A stretch of DNA of 64,000 nt, from NCBI RefSeq assembly GCF_900110775.1, contig NZ_FOEP01000004.1:286680-350679 (forward strand). Reading direction: 5' to 3'. This document shows positions 46,939-57,106 of this stretch, piece by piece. Origin of the DNA: Thalassovita taeanensis (lineage in GTDB: Bacteria; Pseudomonadota; Alphaproteobacteria; Rhodobacterales; Rhodobacteraceae). The notes beneath the pieces were generated by a model, which was not told the origin of the DNA, searched no databases, and saw nothing but the letters and a program-made list of their open reading frames with translations. The translations under genes and the position numbers were made by a program. Numbering within the stretch: position 1 is the first letter of the stretch; every line of letters begins with the position of its first letter.

Positions 46939-46972
46939 CCCGTCGTGTACAGGGCGGGGTTACCCCCGCCCT
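46939..46972 (-). repeat. Palindrome after rpoA with two possible pairings
   Basis: AGGGCGGGG (46951-46959) can pair with CCCCGCCCT (46964-46972) or with GCCCGCCCT (46939-46947). It stands 6 bases after the rpoA stop. A related GGCGGG/CCCGCC palindrome is at 57914-57940 after rplP. Confidence 0.6.
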
Positions 46973-46977
46973 TGTTC

Positions 46978-47994
46978 TTAGAAGGCGTCTTCGAATTTCT
47001 TCGCCAGATCTTCGATGTTGTCTGGCGGCCAATCCTCGACGTCCATGCCAAGGTGCAGGCCCATGCCGGACAGCACTTCCTTGATCTCGTTCAGCGACTT
47101 GCGGCCGAAGTTCGGGGTGCGCAGCATCTCGGCTTCGGTTTTCTGGATCAGGTCACCGATATAAACGATGTTGTCGTTCTTCAGGCAGTTTGCCGAACGC
47201 ACAGACAGTTCCAGCTCGTCCACTTTCTTCAGCAGAAGCGGGTTGAACTCGAGACCATCATCATCGTCCTGACGGGTGGCCGATTCCGGCTCGTCGAAGT
47301 TGACGAAGATCGACAGCTGGTCCTGAAGGATACGCGCGGCATAGGCCACGGCATCATCCGGGGTCAGCGATCCATCGGTTTCGACCTTCAGCGTCAGCTT
47401 GTCATAGTCCAGCACCTGGCCCTCGCGGGTGGGCTGCACATCGTAGCTGACTTTTTTGACCGGCGAATAGATCGCATCGATCGGGATCAGGCCGATGGGG
47501 GCATCGTCGGGCTTGTTCTTGTCAGCCGCAACATATCCCTTGCCGGTGTTGACCGTCAGTTCCATGTACAGATCGGCGCCATCATCGAGGTGGCAGATCA
47601 CGTGGTCCTTGTTCAGAACCTCGATCCCGGCGCTGTCGGTGATGTCGGCAGCGGTGACGACACCGGGGCCTTTGGCGTTGATCGACAGGCGCTTGGGCCC
47701 TTCGACTTCCATGCGCAGCGACACGCCTTTGAGGTTGAGGATGATGTCAGTCACATCCTCGCGCACACCGGCGACGCTGGAGAATTCGTGCAAAACGTTG
47801 TCGATCTGCACCGAAGTGATGGCCGCGCCTTGCAGCGAGCTCATCAGGATACGGCGCAGGGCGTTGCCCAACGTCAGACCAAAGCCGCGTTCCAGCGGTT
47901 CAGCGACGACAGTTGCTTGACGAGTCGGGTCATTACCCGGCTTTACGTCAAGCTGTGTCGGCTTGATCAGCTCTGCCCAATTTTTATGGATCAT
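46978..47994 (-). CDS. rpoA: RNA polymerase alpha subunit
   Basis: The 338-residue alpha subunit: N-terminal dimer domain ([14 protein letters not shown]) and C-terminal DNA- and activator-binding domain ([17 protein letters not shown]). The start MIHKNWAEL at 47994 has GGAGGG 5 bases upstream; 4 extra residues of a longer reading are discarded. Between rpsK and rplQ in the alpha operon. Confidence 0.97.
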   Translation of the reverse strand: MIHKNWAELIKPTQLDVKPGNDPTRQATVVAEPLERGFGLTLGNALRRILMSSLQGAAITSVQIDNVLHEFSSVAGVREDVTDIILNLKGVSLRMEVEGPKRLSINAKGPGVVTAADITDSAGIEVLNKDHVICHLDDGADLYMELTVNTGKGYVAADKNKPDDAPIGLIPIDAIYSPVKKVSYDVQPTREGQVLDYDKLTLKVETDGSLTPDDAVAYAARILQDQLSIFVNFDEPESATRQDDDDGLEFNPLLLKKVDELELSVRSANCLKNDNIVYIGDLIQKTEAEMLRTPNFGRKSLNEIKEVLSGMGLHLGMDVEDWPPDNIEDLAKKFEDAF

Positions 47995-48107
47995 GCGTCC
48001 CTCCATTCCTGTCTTGTCCCCATGTCCTAAAGTCCAAGACGCCCGAGGTTTCTAAATGACGGATTGGGGCCGTGCAAAAGCACAGCCCCGATTCGTGTCG
48101 TGTCGGA

Positions 48108-48500
48108 TCAGACCCGGCGGCGTTTCGGCGGGCGGCAACCGTTGTGAGCCATCGGCGTCACGTCACGGATCGAAGTGATGTTGAAACCGACTGCAGCCAA
48201 AGCGCGCAATGCGCTTTCGCGTCCGCCACCGGGGCCTTGCACTTCGACTTCAAGCGTTTTCACGCCGTGTTCCTGAGCTTTTTTGCCTGCGTCTTCGGCA
48301 GCCATCTGAGCAGCATAAGGCGTCGATTTACGCGAGCCTTTGAAGCCCATGGTCCCTGCAGAGGACCATGCGATAGCGTTGCCCTGAACGTCAGAGATCA
48401 GGATTTTGGTGTTGTTGAACGATGAGTTCACATGCGCCACGCCTGTGGCGATGTTTTTGGAGACCTTCTTCTTGCCTCCGCGACGGGTATCACGTGCCAT
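48108..48500 (-). CDS. rpsK: Ribosomal protein S11
   Basis: Small-subunit platform protein, 130 residues, with [13 protein letters not shown] and the conserved C-terminus [12 protein letters not shown]. Between rpsM (15 bases) and rpoA. Confidence 0.97.
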   Translation of the reverse strand: MARDTRRGGKKKVSKNIATGVAHVNSSFNNTKILISDVQGNAIAWSSAGTMGFKGSRKSTPYAAQMAAEDAGKKAQEHGVKTLEVEVQGPGGGRESALRALAAVGFNITSIRDVTPMAHNGCRPPKRRRV

Positions 48501-48515
48501 TGATGCAGCCCTCCC

Positions 48516-48884
48516 TTATTTCTTCTTACCGGCAATGGCCTTTGCGGGGCCTTTGCGGGTACGAGCGTTGGTGTGGGTCCGCTGACCGCGAACGGGCAGG
48601 TTACGACGGTGACGCAGGCCGCGGTAGCAGCCCAGATCCATCAGACGTTTGATGTTCATCTGCGTCTCACGGCGAAGGTCGCCTTCAACGGTGAAGTTTG
48701 CGTCGATATGTTCGCGAATCGACAGAACTTCGGCATCCGACAGCTCGTTTACACGGCGGGTTGCGTCGATGTTGACTGCGTCGCAGATGGCTTTGGCCGA
48801 AGTATGACCAATTCCGGTGATATATGTCAGGGCGATCGGGACCCGTTTGTGGGTCGGGATGTTTACGCCGGCGATACGTGCCAC
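48516..48884 (-). CDS. rpsM: Ribosomal protein S13
   Basis: Small-subunit head protein, 122 residues, with [13 protein letters not shown] at the N-terminus and [14 protein letters not shown] near the C-terminus. It starts with GTG (48882-48884), preceded by AAAGGAAAG. It is the first gene of the alpha operon here, separated from adk by a terminator and 456 bases. Confidence 0.96.
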   Translation of the reverse strand: MARIAGVNIPTHKRVPIALTYITGIGHTSAKAICDAVNIDATRRVNELSDAEVLSIREHIDANFTVEGDLRRETQMNIKRLMDLGCYRGLRHRRNLPVRGQRTHTNARTRKGPAKAIAGKKK

Positions 48885-49340
48885 GTTTCACTTTCCTTTT
48901 CGTTGCGGTTCCGTAGCTCCAGAACCTTTTTTCACAACGCAGGCCCGAGGCGTGAACGCGCCGGGCCGCAGCTGATCCAGGTGATACAACTCCCAGTACT
49001 ATGTCGCACAGGGAATCAACCTCTCGAGAGAGATAGGGCTGGGTATGTGGAAATCGAAGATAGGTCAAGGCCGAACCGACAGATAACTTGCCGTGCAGGC
49101 AAGAGCGTGCGAATCCCCAGCCTCTGCCCCCGTCTTCCCGCCGTTGGTTGGCGTTGCAAGGGCTGCGGCAAGGGTAAGCATCATCCGCAGGATTAGCAAC
49201 CTTGTGGTGAGCTTGCGGCCGTCTTTGTGCAGCGGCGTCGGGACTTGAGCCGGAGGGGGCGCTGTGTCCCTGTGCGGAGCTGAAACGAAAAAGGGCAGAG
49301 GTTGCCCCCTGCCCTGCATTCATCAATCTCAAGGTCCGAC
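48885..49340. other. 456-base gap between adk and rpsM
   Basis: No supported gene. It holds the adk terminator at 49288-49315, a perfect 10-base palindrome CTCTCGAGAG (49021-49030), an imperfect GGCCCG/CGGGCC hairpin at 48942-48967, and must hold the promoter of rpsM-rpsK-rpoA-rplQ. An 84-codon minus-strand frame at 49065-49319 covers the terminator and has no recognisable domain. Confidence 0.6.
49288..49315 (-). terminator. Terminator after adk
   Basis: On the minus strand AGGGCAG pairs with CTGCCCT (7 pairs, 10-base loop) and runs into TTTTT. It separates secY-adk from rpsM. Confidence 0.75.
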
Positions 49341-49982
49341 TCAGTCGAGGATGGAGGCAATCACGGCCTGCACGTCGGCGATATCGGCCAGACCATCAAC
49401 GCTGCTGAGCTGACCCTTGGCGTAGTAGTAGCCGATCAGCGGCGAGGTCTTTTTGTAATATTCCATCAGGCGCTGGCGCAGACTGTCTTCGTTGTCATCG
49501 GCGCGGCGCTTCATGTCGGTGCTGCCGCATTTGTCACAGGTGCCAGCCACGGCGGGGCGTTTGGTGTCATCGTGATACACTTCGCCGCAATTGCCGCAGG
49601 TGTAGCGACCGGTGATGCGCGACACGAGGGCGGCGTCATCCACCTGCATCTCGATCACGGCGTCCAGAGTTTCGCCCGAGGCGGCCAGAAGATCGGCCAG
49701 TGCATCAGCCTGTGCCAGGGTGCGCGGGAAGCCGTCAAAGATGAAGCCGCCGACCTTGTCGCCCGCCAGCTTTTCGCGGATCAGGCCAATCACGATCTCG
49801 TCGGTGACCAGATCGCCGCGTGCCATCACGTCGGCCACGATCTTGCCCATCTCGGTGCCGCTGTCCTTGGCTTCGCGCAGCATGTCGCCGGTCGAAAGCT
49901 GGATCATGTTGCGGGTCTCGACCAGATGGCGAGCTTGCGTTCCCTTGCCCGCCCCCGGCGGTCCTAGCAGAATGATGTTCAT
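49341..49982 (-). CDS. adk: Adenylate kinase
   Basis: Interconverts ATP, AMP and ADP. The 213-residue long form has P-loop [10 protein letters not shown] (residues 7-16) and a LID with a four-Cys zinc site (CGNCGE, CDKCGS), which E. coli Adk lacks. ATGA overlap with secY. Confidence 0.96.
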   Translation of the reverse strand: MNIILLGPPGAGKGTQARHLVETRNMIQLSTGDMLREAKDSGTEMGKIVADVMARGDLVTDEIVIGLIREKLAGDKVGGFIFDGFPRTLAQADALADLLAASGETLDAVIEMQVDDAALVSRITGRYTCGNCGEVYHDDTKRPAVAGTCDKCGSTDMKRRADDNEDSLRQRLMEYYKKTSPLIGYYYAKGQLSSVDGLADIADVQAVIASILD

Positions 49983-51340
49983 CGGCGAGCGGCTCCCTTC
50001 CGCGGGCGTTTCTTGGATTTGCCGCGTAATTGCGACTTTTCGAGCAGCCCTTCATATTGGTGCGCCAAAAGGTGACTTTGCACCTGCTGGATCGTGTCCA
50101 TGGTCACGGACACAACGATCAGCACCGAGGTTCCGCCAAAGTAGAAGGGAATCGCCAGCTGGTGGCGCAGAATTTCAGGAAGGAGACAAACTGCCGCAAG
50201 GTAGGCCGCGCCAAGCACAAGGATACGGTTCACCACATATTCAAGATACTCAGCGGTTTTCTTGCCCGGGCGGATACCGGGAACAAAGCCATTCTGGTTC
50301 TTCAGGTTGTCGGCCACCTCATCGGGCTTGAACGCCACGTTGAAGGTATAGAAATAGGCGAAGAACACGATCATGCCGACGAAGAACAGCAAATAGAGCG
50401 GCTGTCCGGGGCCAAAGTAAGCCAGCAGTGTGGACATGATCGGGCCCGTCTGCGCGCCCGAAAAGGTGCTGATCGTGGTCGGCAGCAGCAACAGCGAGCT
50501 GGCGAAGATCGCCGGGATAACGCCCGCCGGGTTGACCTTGATCGGCAGGTGGCTTGAGCCACCGTCATAGACCTTCATGCCGACCTGACGGCGCGGATAT
50601 TGGATATGGATCTTGCGCAGGGCGCGCTCCATGAACACCACGAAAGCGATTGTGGCGATCACCATCAGCAGCACGCCGACGATCACGGCCGGGCTGACGG
50701 CGCCCGAACGCCCCTGAGACAGGAACTGCGCCAGCGCGGCGGGCACTTCGGCAATGATGCCGACAAAGATGATCAGCGAGATGCCGTTGCCGATGCCGCG
50801 GGCGGTGATCTGCTCGCCCAGCCACATCAGGAACATCGTGCCGCCGACCAGCGTCACAACACAAGAGGCGCGGAAGAACATGCCCGGATCGGTGACCAGA
50901 TCACCGGCTTCAAGCGAGGCCGCGAGGCCATAGGCCTGAAGCGTGGCCAGCACCACGGTGCCATAGCGGGTATACTGGTTGATCTTTTTGCGACCCGAGT
51001 CGCCCTCTTTCTTGAGCTGCTCCAGGGAGGGCACCATCGAGGTGAGCAACTGAATGATGATAGAGGCCGAGATATACGGCATGATCCCAAGCGCGAAGAT
51101 GCCCATGCGGCCAAGCGCGCCGCCGGTGAACATCGACAGGATACCGCCAAGACCGGCTGCTGCACCTTCCATGAAGTCGCGCAGCGCCTGCCCGTCGATC
51201 CCCGGAACGGGAATGAACGTGCCAAGGCGATAAACAATCAGAAGCCCAAGGGTGAACAGAATGCGGCTGCGCAGGTCGGTCGCTTTGCCAAGGGCGGCCC
51301 AGCTGGTGTTCGCTGCCATTTGTTCTACTGCAGATACCAT
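49979..51340 (-). CDS. secY: Preprotein translocase subunit SecY
   Basis: Channel subunit of the Sec translocon, 453 residues, ten membrane segments, with the conserved pieces IPVPGID, the plug after the first helix, and [17 protein letters not shown] at the C-terminus. It is 108 bases after rplO and coupled to adk by ATGA. Confidence 0.96.
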   Translation of the reverse strand: MVSAVEQMAANTSWAALGKATDLRSRILFTLGLLIVYRLGTFIPVPGIDGQALRDFMEGAAAGLGGILSMFTGGALGRMGIFALGIMPYISASIIIQLLTSMVPSLEQLKKEGDSGRKKINQYTRYGTVVLATLQAYGLAASLEAGDLVTDPGMFFRASCVVTLVGGTMFLMWLGEQITARGIGNGISLIIFVGIIAEVPAALAQFLSQGRSGAVSPAVIVGVLLMVIATIAFVVFMERALRKIHIQYPRRQVGMKVYDGGSSHLPIKVNPAGVIPAIFASSLLLLPTTISTFSGAQTGPIMSTLLAYFGPGQPLYLLFFVGMIVFFAYFYTFNVAFKPDEVADNLKNQNGFVPGIRPGKKTAEYLEYVVNRILVLGAAYLAAVCLLPEILRHQLAIPFYFGGTSVLIVVSVTMDTIQQVQSHLLAHQYEGLLEKSQLRGKSKKRPRKGAARR

Positions 51341-51448
51341 TCGCGGTCTCTCTATCGTGACAACGCCGCCAAGAGCGTTTTCCAGCTCTGGCGGCGTTTG
51401 GGAAAACTAGGGATGTATGTAAGCGGCACGGGCGCCGCTCACAACCCG

Positions 51449-51934
51449 TTATTCAGCCGCAGGGGCAGCCACCGTCGCGGTTGTGACCGTCAGTGAGCCA
51501 CCAGCGTTTGCAACAGCCTCGATCGCGGTTTTGGAGGCGCCGGTCACGGTCAGGTCGACTTTGGTCGAAAAATCGCCCTTGGCCAGAACCCGGATGCCGT
51601 CCAGTTTGCGGCGGATCAGGCCGGATGCGACCAGCACATCTTCGGTGATCGGCGCGGAGGCGTCGATCTTGCCGGCTTCGATGAACTTGGCCAGCAGGCC
51701 CAGGTTCAGAACGGCAAATTCTTTACGGTTCGGCTTGTTGAAGCCACGCTTGGGCAGACGCTGGTAGAGGGGCATCTGGCCGCCTTCGTAGCCACCGATC
51801 GAAACACCCGAACGGGATTTCTGACCTTTGATACCACGGCCACCCATCTTACCGGTACCGGAGCCCGGACCACGACCAACGCGCTTGCGTTTCTTGGTGG
51901 CGCCAGCGTTATCACTCAGTTCATGCAGTTTCAT
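51449..51934 (-). CDS. rplO: Ribosomal protein L15
   Basis: Large-subunit protein, 161 residues, with [20 protein letters not shown] and the [19 protein letters not shown] motif. The start is at 51934, where the family N-terminus begins, with AAGGAGAAG upstream. It is the first gene after the inserted gene at 52070-52603 and has its own promoter candidate. Confidence 0.95.
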   Translation of the reverse strand: MKLHELSDNAGATKKRKRVGRGPGSGTGKMGGRGIKGQKSRSGVSIGGYEGGQMPLYQRLPKRGFNKPNRKEFAVLNLGLLAKFIEAGKIDASAPITEDVLVASGLIRRKLDGIRVLAKGDFSTKVDLTVTGASKTAIEAVANAGGSLTVTTATVAAPAAE

Positions 51935-52029
51935 GTCGCTTCTCCTTATGCCGGAACTGCCCTCCAGCGACGGAGTGGGCAAACACGGCGTTTTTCATTG
52001 ATTCTTGGGCCACGGAGGGCCACCGGGGG

Positions 52030-52058
52030 CGTATAGACGGCAAGTATGAACTTTGCAA
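52030..52058 (-). promoter_or_regulatory. Promoter candidate for rplO-secY-adk
   Basis: On the minus strand TTGCAA, 17 bases, then TATACG. It lies between the stop of the inserted gene and rplO, 96 bases before the rplO ATG. Confidence 0.55.
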
Positions 52059-52069
52059 GCGCATCACTG

Positions 52070-52603
52070 CTAGGATCTACGCCGCGTCTCTGATCGCATC
52101 GAGACAACGAGTGCCTCCTCTGCATCTTCGATAGCCTTGTTCAGGGCGAGGATTTCATCTCGAAGCTTTGCTGCTTCATCCGCAGGAATATCTTGATCAT
52201 AAGTCAGAGCTTCATTGAGTAGCGCCTGAACTTTTTCCCTTATCCCACCCTTGCCATATGCGATTTCTCGCAAGACACGCTCAGCTCGCAATGTCAAAAA
52301 TCCATCGGGCTGACCATCTGAAGGGTCTAACCGAAATAGCATTCGTTCAACAAAATGCTCACCATCGTTGAACCTTGGCAGGATCAGTTCAATTTCTTCC
52401 CTGTTGGGCCGGCCCCCCTTTGCAAGATCATCGAGCAATAAAATTACGCCTCGTGGCGCAAAGTAAATTAGGCGAAGAGCCTCAATAATGCTTTTGGCGT
52501 GGAGTAGTTTCCGTTGATCGTGGCGCGGTTTTTCGCCCACTCTCGCACTATCTGCTAATTCCTTCGCGCCCACTACAAGCTCAAGGACCCACGAAACATC
52601 CAT
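52070..52603 (-). CDS. Unrecognised gene inserted between rpmD and rplO
   Basis: A 177-residue soluble, acidic protein of no family I recognise. It is helical in appearance, with a charged coiled-coil-like C-terminal part (KVQALLNEAL to EDAEEALVVSM), no signal peptide and no Cys-rich site. Base use is AT-richer than the ribosomal genes around it. It interrupts the spc operon; a terminator (52657-52692) and a promoter candidate (52627-52655) lie just upstream, and another promoter follows its stop, so it looks like a self-contained insertion. ATG 52603 has no good ribosome site; a TTG at 52618 would add 5 residues. Real coding is likely but not proven. Confidence 0.6.
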   Translation of the reverse strand: MDVSWVLELVVGAKELADSARVGEKPRHDQRKLLHAKSIIEALRLIYFAPRGVILLLDDLAKGGRPNREEIELILPRFNDGEHFVERMLFRLDPSDGQPDGFLTLRAERVLREIAYGKGGIREKVQALLNEALTYDQDIPADEAAKLRDEILALNKAIEDAEEALVVSMRSETRRRS

Positions 52604-52626
52604 TTTACATCCAACCAAATTTGGCC

Positions 52627-52655
52627 ATTAAGTGAGATAAATATGAATACCTCAA
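52627..52655 (-). promoter_or_regulatory. Promoter candidate for the inserted gene
   Basis: On the minus strand TTGAGG, 17 bases (AT-rich), then CTTAAT, 24 bases before ATG 52603. It abuts the terminator of the upstream unit. Confidence 0.4.
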
Positions 52656-52656
52656 G

Positions 52657-52692
52657 AAAAAAACGCCCCACAGTTTCCTGCGGGGCGTTTTT
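52657..52692. terminator. Strong bidirectional terminator after rpmD
   Basis: AAAAACGCCCC pairs with GGGGCGTTTTT (11 pairs), an inner CAG/CTG helix closes the loop, and runs of A and T flank both sides. On the minus strand the T-run has 7 bases. It should stop spc transcription between rpmD and rplO. Confidence 0.92.
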
Positions 52693-52722
52693 GAATGCCG
52701 TAAAACGGTTGCCCGCCTGCGT

Positions 52723-52911
52723 TTAGTCGCGCTCTTCGATGATCTCGACCATGTGAGAGATCGAAGCGACCATGCCGCGGATGGAAGGTGTATCTTCCAG
52801 TTCACGGGTTTTGTGCATCTTGTTCAGACCCAGACCGATCAGCGTTGCGCGCTGTTTGGCGGGGCGGCGGATCGGCGAACCGACCTGCTTGACGACGATG
52901 GTTTTTGCCAT
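52723..52911 (-). CDS. rpmD: Ribosomal protein L30
   Basis: Large-subunit protein, 62 residues, [27 protein letters not shown] at the N-terminus. It is 12 bases after rpsE and is followed by a strong terminator, not by rplO directly. Confidence 0.96.
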   Translation of the reverse strand: MAKTIVVKQVGSPIRRPAKQRATLIGLGLNKMHKTRELEDTPSIRGMVASISHMVEIIEERD

Positions 52912-52923
52912 TGGTCCCGTTCC

Positions 52924-53484
52924 TTATGCTTCAGCAGCTTCGGCGGCCGGTGCATCATCCTTTTTGAGGATGTCGGCGACCTTCTTGCCACGACGCTGTG
53001 CGACCATACGAGGGCTGGTTTCTTTGGTCAGCCCGTCAATGGTTGCGCGGATCATGTTGTAGGGGTTCTGCGAGCCAATCGACTTCGACACAACGTCCTT
53101 GATCCCCAGCATTTCGAACACGGCACGCATCGGGCCACCAGCAATGATGCCGGTACCTTCCGGTGCGGTGCGCATGACGACCTTACCGGCGCCATGACGG
53201 CCTTCCATGTCGTGATGCAGCGTGCGGCCTTCGCGCAGCGGCACACGGATCATCTGACGCTTGGCCTGCTCGGTGGCTTTGCGAATGGCCTCGGGGACCT
53301 CTTTCGCTTTGCCTTTACCGAAGCCGACACGGCCTTTCTGATCGCCTACCACCACAAGTGCGGCGAAGCCAAAACGCTTACCACCCTTCACGGTTTTCGA
53401 CACGCGGTTGATCGCTACGAGACGATCGGCGAATTCCGGCGTTTCGTCGCGATCGCGACCCCGGCGGTTATCTTCTCTTGCCAT
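52924..53484 (-). CDS. rpsE: Ribosomal protein S5
   Basis: Small-subunit protein for decoding fidelity, 186 residues, with [15 protein letters not shown] and [14 protein letters not shown]. It is about 20 residues longer than E. coli S5, with an Ala/Glu tail. It lies 12 bases after rplR. Confidence 0.97.
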   Translation of the reverse strand: MAREDNRRGRDRDETPEFADRLVAINRVSKTVKGGKRFGFAALVVVGDQKGRVGFGKGKAKEVPEAIRKATEQAKRQMIRVPLREGRTLHHDMEGRHGAGKVVMRTAPEGTGIIAGGPMRAVFEMLGIKDVVSKSIGSQNPYNMIRATIDGLTKETSPRMVAQRRGKKVADILKKDDAPAAEAAEA

Positions 53485-53496
53485 TCTATCGTCTCC

Positions 53497-53856
53497 TTAG
53501 AACTTGAGGCCACCTTCACGCGCAGCGTCGGCCAAGGCCTTCACTTTGCCGTGAAAGAGGAAACCACCACGATCGAAGTAGCAGTCTTCAACACCAGCTT
53601 TCTTGGCGCGCTCGGCGATTGCCGCACCCACCTTGGTTGCTGCTTCGACGTTGTTCTTGCCAACCACGCCCAGATCTTTCTCCAGAGTGGAGGCAGAGGC
53701 CAGGGTGACGCCATTCACATCGTCGATCAGCTGAACGCTGATGTTCTTGTTGCTGCGGTGAACGGAAAGACGAACGCGCCCGGCGTTCACTTTCCGCAGT
53801 TTGTTCCGAACGCGCAGGCGGCGCTTCAGAAACAGGGTTCTTTTGCTGTTTGCCAT
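53497..53856 (-). CDS. rplR: Ribosomal protein L18
   Basis: 5S-rRNA-binding protein, 119 residues, [20 protein letters not shown] at the N-terminal part and [20 protein letters not shown] at the C-terminus. Between rplF and rpsE. Confidence 0.97.
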   Translation of the reverse strand: MANSKRTLFLKRRLRVRNKLRKVNAGRVRLSVHRSNKNISVQLIDDVNGVTLASASTLEKDLGVVGKNNVEAATKVGAAIAERAKKAGVEDCYFDRGGFLFHGKVKALADAAREGGLKF

Positions 53857-53867
53857 ATCCTGGGTCC

Positions 53868-54401
53868 TTACTTCTTCTTGCCTTCCTTACGGAAGATGAA
53901 CTCGCCTTTGTACCGGATCCCTTTGCCTTTGTAGGGCTCGGGACGGCGCCAATCGCGAATGTTCGCGGCCACCTGGCCAACGAGTTGCGAATCATCGCCC
54001 TCGATCGTGATCTCGGTCTGCTTCGGGCAGGTCACGGTGACACCGGCCGGCACGTCGAAGTTGACCTCATGTGAGTAACCCAACGACAGCTTCAGAACGT
54101 TGCCCTGGATCGCGGCGCGGTAACCCACACCTGTGATCTCGAGCTCTTTCTTGAAACCGCTCGTCACGCCCTGAACCATGTTCGCGACCATAGTGCGCGA
54201 CATGCCCCATTGCTGAAGGGCGCGTTTCGACGACCCACGCGGGGCCACGGAAACGAGGTTACCATCGACGGTGATGGTGACATCGTCAGTTGCGGTAAAG
54301 TTCTGAGTCGCTTTCGGACCCTTAACTTCGATGGTCTGGCCGGACACGGACGCCGAAACGCCTGCGGGCAGCTCGACCGGTTTCTTACCAATACGAGACA
54401 T
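53868..54401 (-). CDS. rplF: Ribosomal protein L6
   Basis: Large-subunit stalk-base protein, 177 residues, [15 protein letters not shown] at the N-terminus and the [16 protein letters not shown] motif near the end. 11 bases after rpsH. Confidence 0.97.
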   Translation of the reverse strand: MSRIGKKPVELPAGVSASVSGQTIEVKGPKATQNFTATDDVTITVDGNLVSVAPRGSSKRALQQWGMSRTMVANMVQGVTSGFKKELEITGVGYRAAIQGNVLKLSLGYSHEVNFDVPAGVTVTCPKQTEITIEGDDSQLVGQVAANIRDWRRPEPYKGKGIRYKGEFIFRKEGKKK

Positions 54402-54412
54402 TGCCTTCCTCC

Positions 54413-54805
54413 TTAGAAGACCGTGCAGAGCACTTCACCACCAACATTGGCGGTCCGTGCTGCTGCATCCGACATCACACCTTTCGGAGTGCTGACAATC
54501 GACACACCCAGACCCTGACGGATCGTGGGGATATCTTTGACGCCCATGTAAACGCGACGACCGGGTTTGGAGACCCGCTTGATTTCGCGAATGACGGGGG
54601 TGCCATCAAAGTATTTCAGGCTGATTTCCAGAGCCGGGTGGCCGTTGGCGCCTGTGGATTTCTCATAACCGCGGATGTAGCCTTCGTCGGCCAACACATC
54701 CAGAACCCAGGCACGCAGCTTGGACGCAGGAGTGGAAACCGTCGATTTGCCACGCATTTGAGCGTTGCGGATACGGGTGAGCATGTCGGCGATAGGATCG
54801 TTCAT
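54413..54805 (-). CDS. rpsH: Ribosomal protein S8
   Basis: Small-subunit primary 16S binder, 130 residues, [19 protein letters not shown] and the C-terminal GGEVLCTVF. In E. coli S8 represses spc translation at rplE; whether that holds here is unknown. Confidence 0.97.
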   Translation of the reverse strand: MNDPIADMLTRIRNAQMRGKSTVSTPASKLRAWVLDVLADEGYIRGYEKSTGANGHPALEISLKYFDGTPVIREIKRVSKPGRRVYMGVKDIPTIRQGLGVSIVSTPKGVMSDAAARTANVGGEVLCTVF

Positions 54806-54818
54806 ATCATTCTCTCCC

Positions 54819-55124
54819 TTACCAGCTGGATTTCACCAAACCGGGGATCTGGCCAAACGAGCCAAGTTCCCGCAGCATGATACGGCTGACCTTGAGCTTA
54901 CGGTAGTAAGCGTGGGGACGGCCTGTCAGCTGACAGCGGTTGTGCAAACGGGTAGCCGAGCTGTTGCGCGGCAGTTGAGCCAGCTTCAGGGAAGCGCGGA
55001 AACGCTCTTCCATCGGCTTGCTTTCGTCATTCACGATCTCTTTGAGAGCAGCGCGCTTGACGGCGTATTTCGCCACCAGCTTCTCGCGCTTTTTCTCGCG
55101 TTCGATCATTGCTTTTTTAGCCAT
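54819..55124 (-). CDS. rpsN: Ribosomal protein S14
   Basis: Small-subunit protein, 101 residues, zinc-free type: the four-Cys site is absent and RCQLTGRPH is present. Between rplE and rpsH. Confidence 0.97.
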   Translation of the reverse strand: MAKKAMIEREKKREKLVAKYAVKRAALKEIVNDESKPMEERFRASLKLAQLPRNSSATRLHNRCQLTGRPHAYYRKLKVSRIMLRELGSFGQIPGLVKSSW

Positions 55125-55141
55125 AACTCTCTCTCCCGCGC

Positions 55142-55705
55142 TTAGCTGTTGAAGGGCATGTTGAAATGCTTCAACAGTGCCTTCGCTTCCGCGTCGGTTT
55201 TCGCGGTGGTGGCAATCACGATGTCCATACCCCAGGATTCGTCGATCTTGTCGAAATCGATCTCGGGGAACACGATGTGCTCTTTCAGGCCCATGGCATA
55301 GTTGCCGCGGCCATCAAAGCTTTTGCCCGACACGCCGCGGAAGTCGCGGATACGGGGCATTGCAACGGTGATCAGACGATCAAGGAATTCGTACATCCGG
55401 TCGCCGCGCAGGGTCACTTTCGCGCCCATCGGCATGCCTTCACGGACGCGGAAGCCAGCGATCGAGTTCTTAGCGATCGTGGTCAGCGCCTTTTGGCCGG
55501 CGATGGTGGTCAGGTCTTCCTGAGCGGATTTGGCTTTTTTGCTGTCACGGACAGCTGCAGCGCCACAACCGATGTTCAGAACGATTTTGTCCAGACGCGG
55601 GATCTGCATGTCGTTCTTATAGGAAAATTCTTCCTTCAGAGCGGCGCGGATCGTGTCTGCGAACAGCGTTTTCAGACGCGGGGTATAGGTTGCAGTATCA
55701 AGCAT
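55142..55705 (-). CDS. rplE: Ribosomal protein L5
   Basis: 5S-rRNA-binding protein, 187 residues, with [18 protein letters not shown] and [20 protein letters not shown]. It overlaps rplX by 8 bases, implying translational coupling. Confidence 0.97.
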   Translation of the reverse strand: MLDTATYTPRLKTLFADTIRAALKEEFSYKNDMQIPRLDKIVLNIGCGAAAVRDSKKAKSAQEDLTTIAGQKALTTIAKNSIAGFRVREGMPMGAKVTLRGDRMYEFLDRLITVAMPRIRDFRGVSGKSFDGRGNYAMGLKEHIVFPEIDFDKIDESWGMDIVIATTAKTDAEAKALLKHFNMPFNS

Positions 55706-56009
55706 CGATCACGTCCCCCGTGGTCTTGGCAAAACGCACTTTCTTGTCGCCTTCCATGCGGAAGCCAACGCGGCTGGCTTTGCCATTTGCATCGACAAAT
55801 GCCAGGTTCGACAGTGCAATCGGCATCGCCTTGGGGATGCGGCCGCCCTGATCGGTCTGGCTTTGGCGGGTGTGACGGATGGCCATGTTCAGGCCGTCCA
55901 CAACCGCTTTACCGGCTTTGGGGTCAACAGAGGCGATTGTGCCTGTCTGTCCCTTGTCCTTACCGGCAAGAATGACGACCTTGTCGCCAGTTTTCAACTT
56001 AGCAGCCAT
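55698..56009 (-). CDS. rplX: Ribosomal protein L24
   Basis: Assembly-initiator protein of the large subunit, 103 residues, with the KOW motif [18 protein letters not shown]. It is one base after rplN and overlaps rplE by 8 bases. Confidence 0.97.
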   Translation of the reverse strand: MAAKLKTGDKVVILAGKDKGQTGTIASVDPKAGKAVVDGLNMAIRHTRQSQTDQGGRIPKAMPIALSNLAFVDANGKASRVGFRMEGDKKVRFAKTTGDVIDA

Positions 56010-56010
56010 C

Positions 56011-56379
56011 TTACAGCACCTCCGGGGCGAGTGAGATGATCTTCATGAAGTTCTTTGCGCGAAGCTCGCGAACAACTGGCCCGAAGATACGGGTCCCAAC
56101 AGGCTCGTTGCTGTTGTTCAGGATGACGGCGGCGTTGCGATCAAAGCGGATCGCGGTGCCGTCTTCACGACGGACTTCTTTAGCTGTGCGAACAACGACG
56201 GCCTTGCGGACATCGCCTTTTTTCACACGGCCGCGCGGAATGGCTTCTTTCACCGATACTACGATGATGTCACCGACCGACGCGTAACGACGGTGCGAAC
56301 CGCCGAGGACCTTGATGCACTGCACCCGGCGAGCGCCGGAGTTGTCAGCGACATCCAGATTGGTCTGCATCTGGATCAT
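56011..56379 (-). CDS. rplN: Ribosomal protein L14
   Basis: Large-subunit protein at the subunit interface, 122 residues, [19 protein letters not shown] at the N-terminus. It follows rpsQ by 66 bases. Confidence 0.97.
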   Translation of the reverse strand: MIQMQTNLDVADNSGARRVQCIKVLGGSHRRYASVGDIIVVSVKEAIPRGRVKKGDVRKAVVVRTAKEVRREDGTAIRFDRNAAVILNNSNEPVGTRIFGPVVRELRAKNFMKIISLAPEVL

Positions 56380-56445
56380 TTGGTTTCTCCCGACCTGTGG
56401 GGGGCATTATTACCTATTCCCCAGGGTTTCGATCAAACTGAAAAG

Positions 56446-56682
56446 TTATGCCTCGGCGGACAGAACTTCCCAGCGTTTCGTTTTCGACTTCGGCGCACAT
56501 TCCTGAATGCGGACGGCGTCACCGACATTGAAAGCGTTGGTTTCATCGTGAGCCCGGTACTTCTTGGACTTACGGATGGTTTTCTTCAGAACAGGGTGCG
56601 TGAAGCGACGCTCGACAGAGACCGTTACGGTCTGTGCGTTTGCAGTGCTGGTCACGGTGCCAGAGAGGATACGTTTGGGCAT
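56446..56682 (-). CDS. rpsQ: Ribosomal protein S17
   Basis: Small-subunit OB-fold protein, 78 residues, with [11 protein letters not shown] and [20 protein letters not shown]. It lies 13 bases after rpmC. Confidence 0.96.
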   Translation of the reverse strand: MPKRILSGTVTSTANAQTVTVSVERRFTHPVLKKTIRKSKKYRAHDETNAFNVGDAVRIQECAPKSKTKRWEVLSAEA

Positions 56683-56695
56683 CTTGAGGCTTCCC

Positions 56696-56899
56696 TTATT
56701 CTGCAGCCGCAGCAGCGGCCTTTTCGTTCAGGATGGTCTTCACACGCGCAGCGTCACGGCGAGCCGATTTGATGCGAGCAGTGGTTTCCAGCTGACCCGT
56801 TGCCTGTTGAAAGCGCAGGTTGAATGCTTCTTTCTTCAGAGCGACCAGTTCCTCGCGGAGTTGGTCCGGGGTTTTGTCACGTAGTTCCTGGGCGTTCAT
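56696..56899 (-). CDS. rpmC: Ribosomal protein L29
   Basis: Large-subunit exit-tunnel protein, 67 residues, [22 protein letters not shown] 56899 is preferred over ATG 56905 because its distance to the AAAGGAAG ribosome site is better. It is the first gene after the oxygenase insertion, with a 207-base upstream region. Confidence 0.94.
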   Translation of the reverse strand: MNAQELRDKTPDQLREELVALKKEAFNLRFQQATGQLETTARIKSARRDAARVKTILNEKAAAAAAE

Positions 56900-56919
56900 C
56901 GCCATCTTCCTTTCAACAT

Positions 56920-56957
56920 CACTGGAGGGCCCGCGAAGGGTCACCCTGATTCCAGTG
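56920..56957 (-). promoter_or_regulatory. Leader hairpin upstream of rpmC
   Basis: CACTGGA (56920-56926) pairs with TCCAGTG (56951-56957), with an inner GGGT/ACCC helix, 21 bases before the rpmC ATG. A promoter candidate TTGCTT-17-TAAACG on the minus strand lies further upstream (about 56973-57001). It may be a translational control site of the split-off spc unit. Confidence 0.4.
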
Positions 56958-57106
56958 GAGTTCATGATGAGAGGGCCGTTTACGCCGTGGCGACGCAATA
57001 AGCAACCCCTGATACCTTCAAACCCGTTGTTTCATTCGGTGTCGGCGATATCATTGCGATATTGTGCCCTCTCGCCATGCGCTGCAGGCTGGGCTAGAAG
57101 GGCGCC

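Noticed and set aside
49065..49319. 84-codon minus-strand frame after adk
   Set aside because: It starts inside the adk terminator, has no domain, and composition is that of non-coding sequence.
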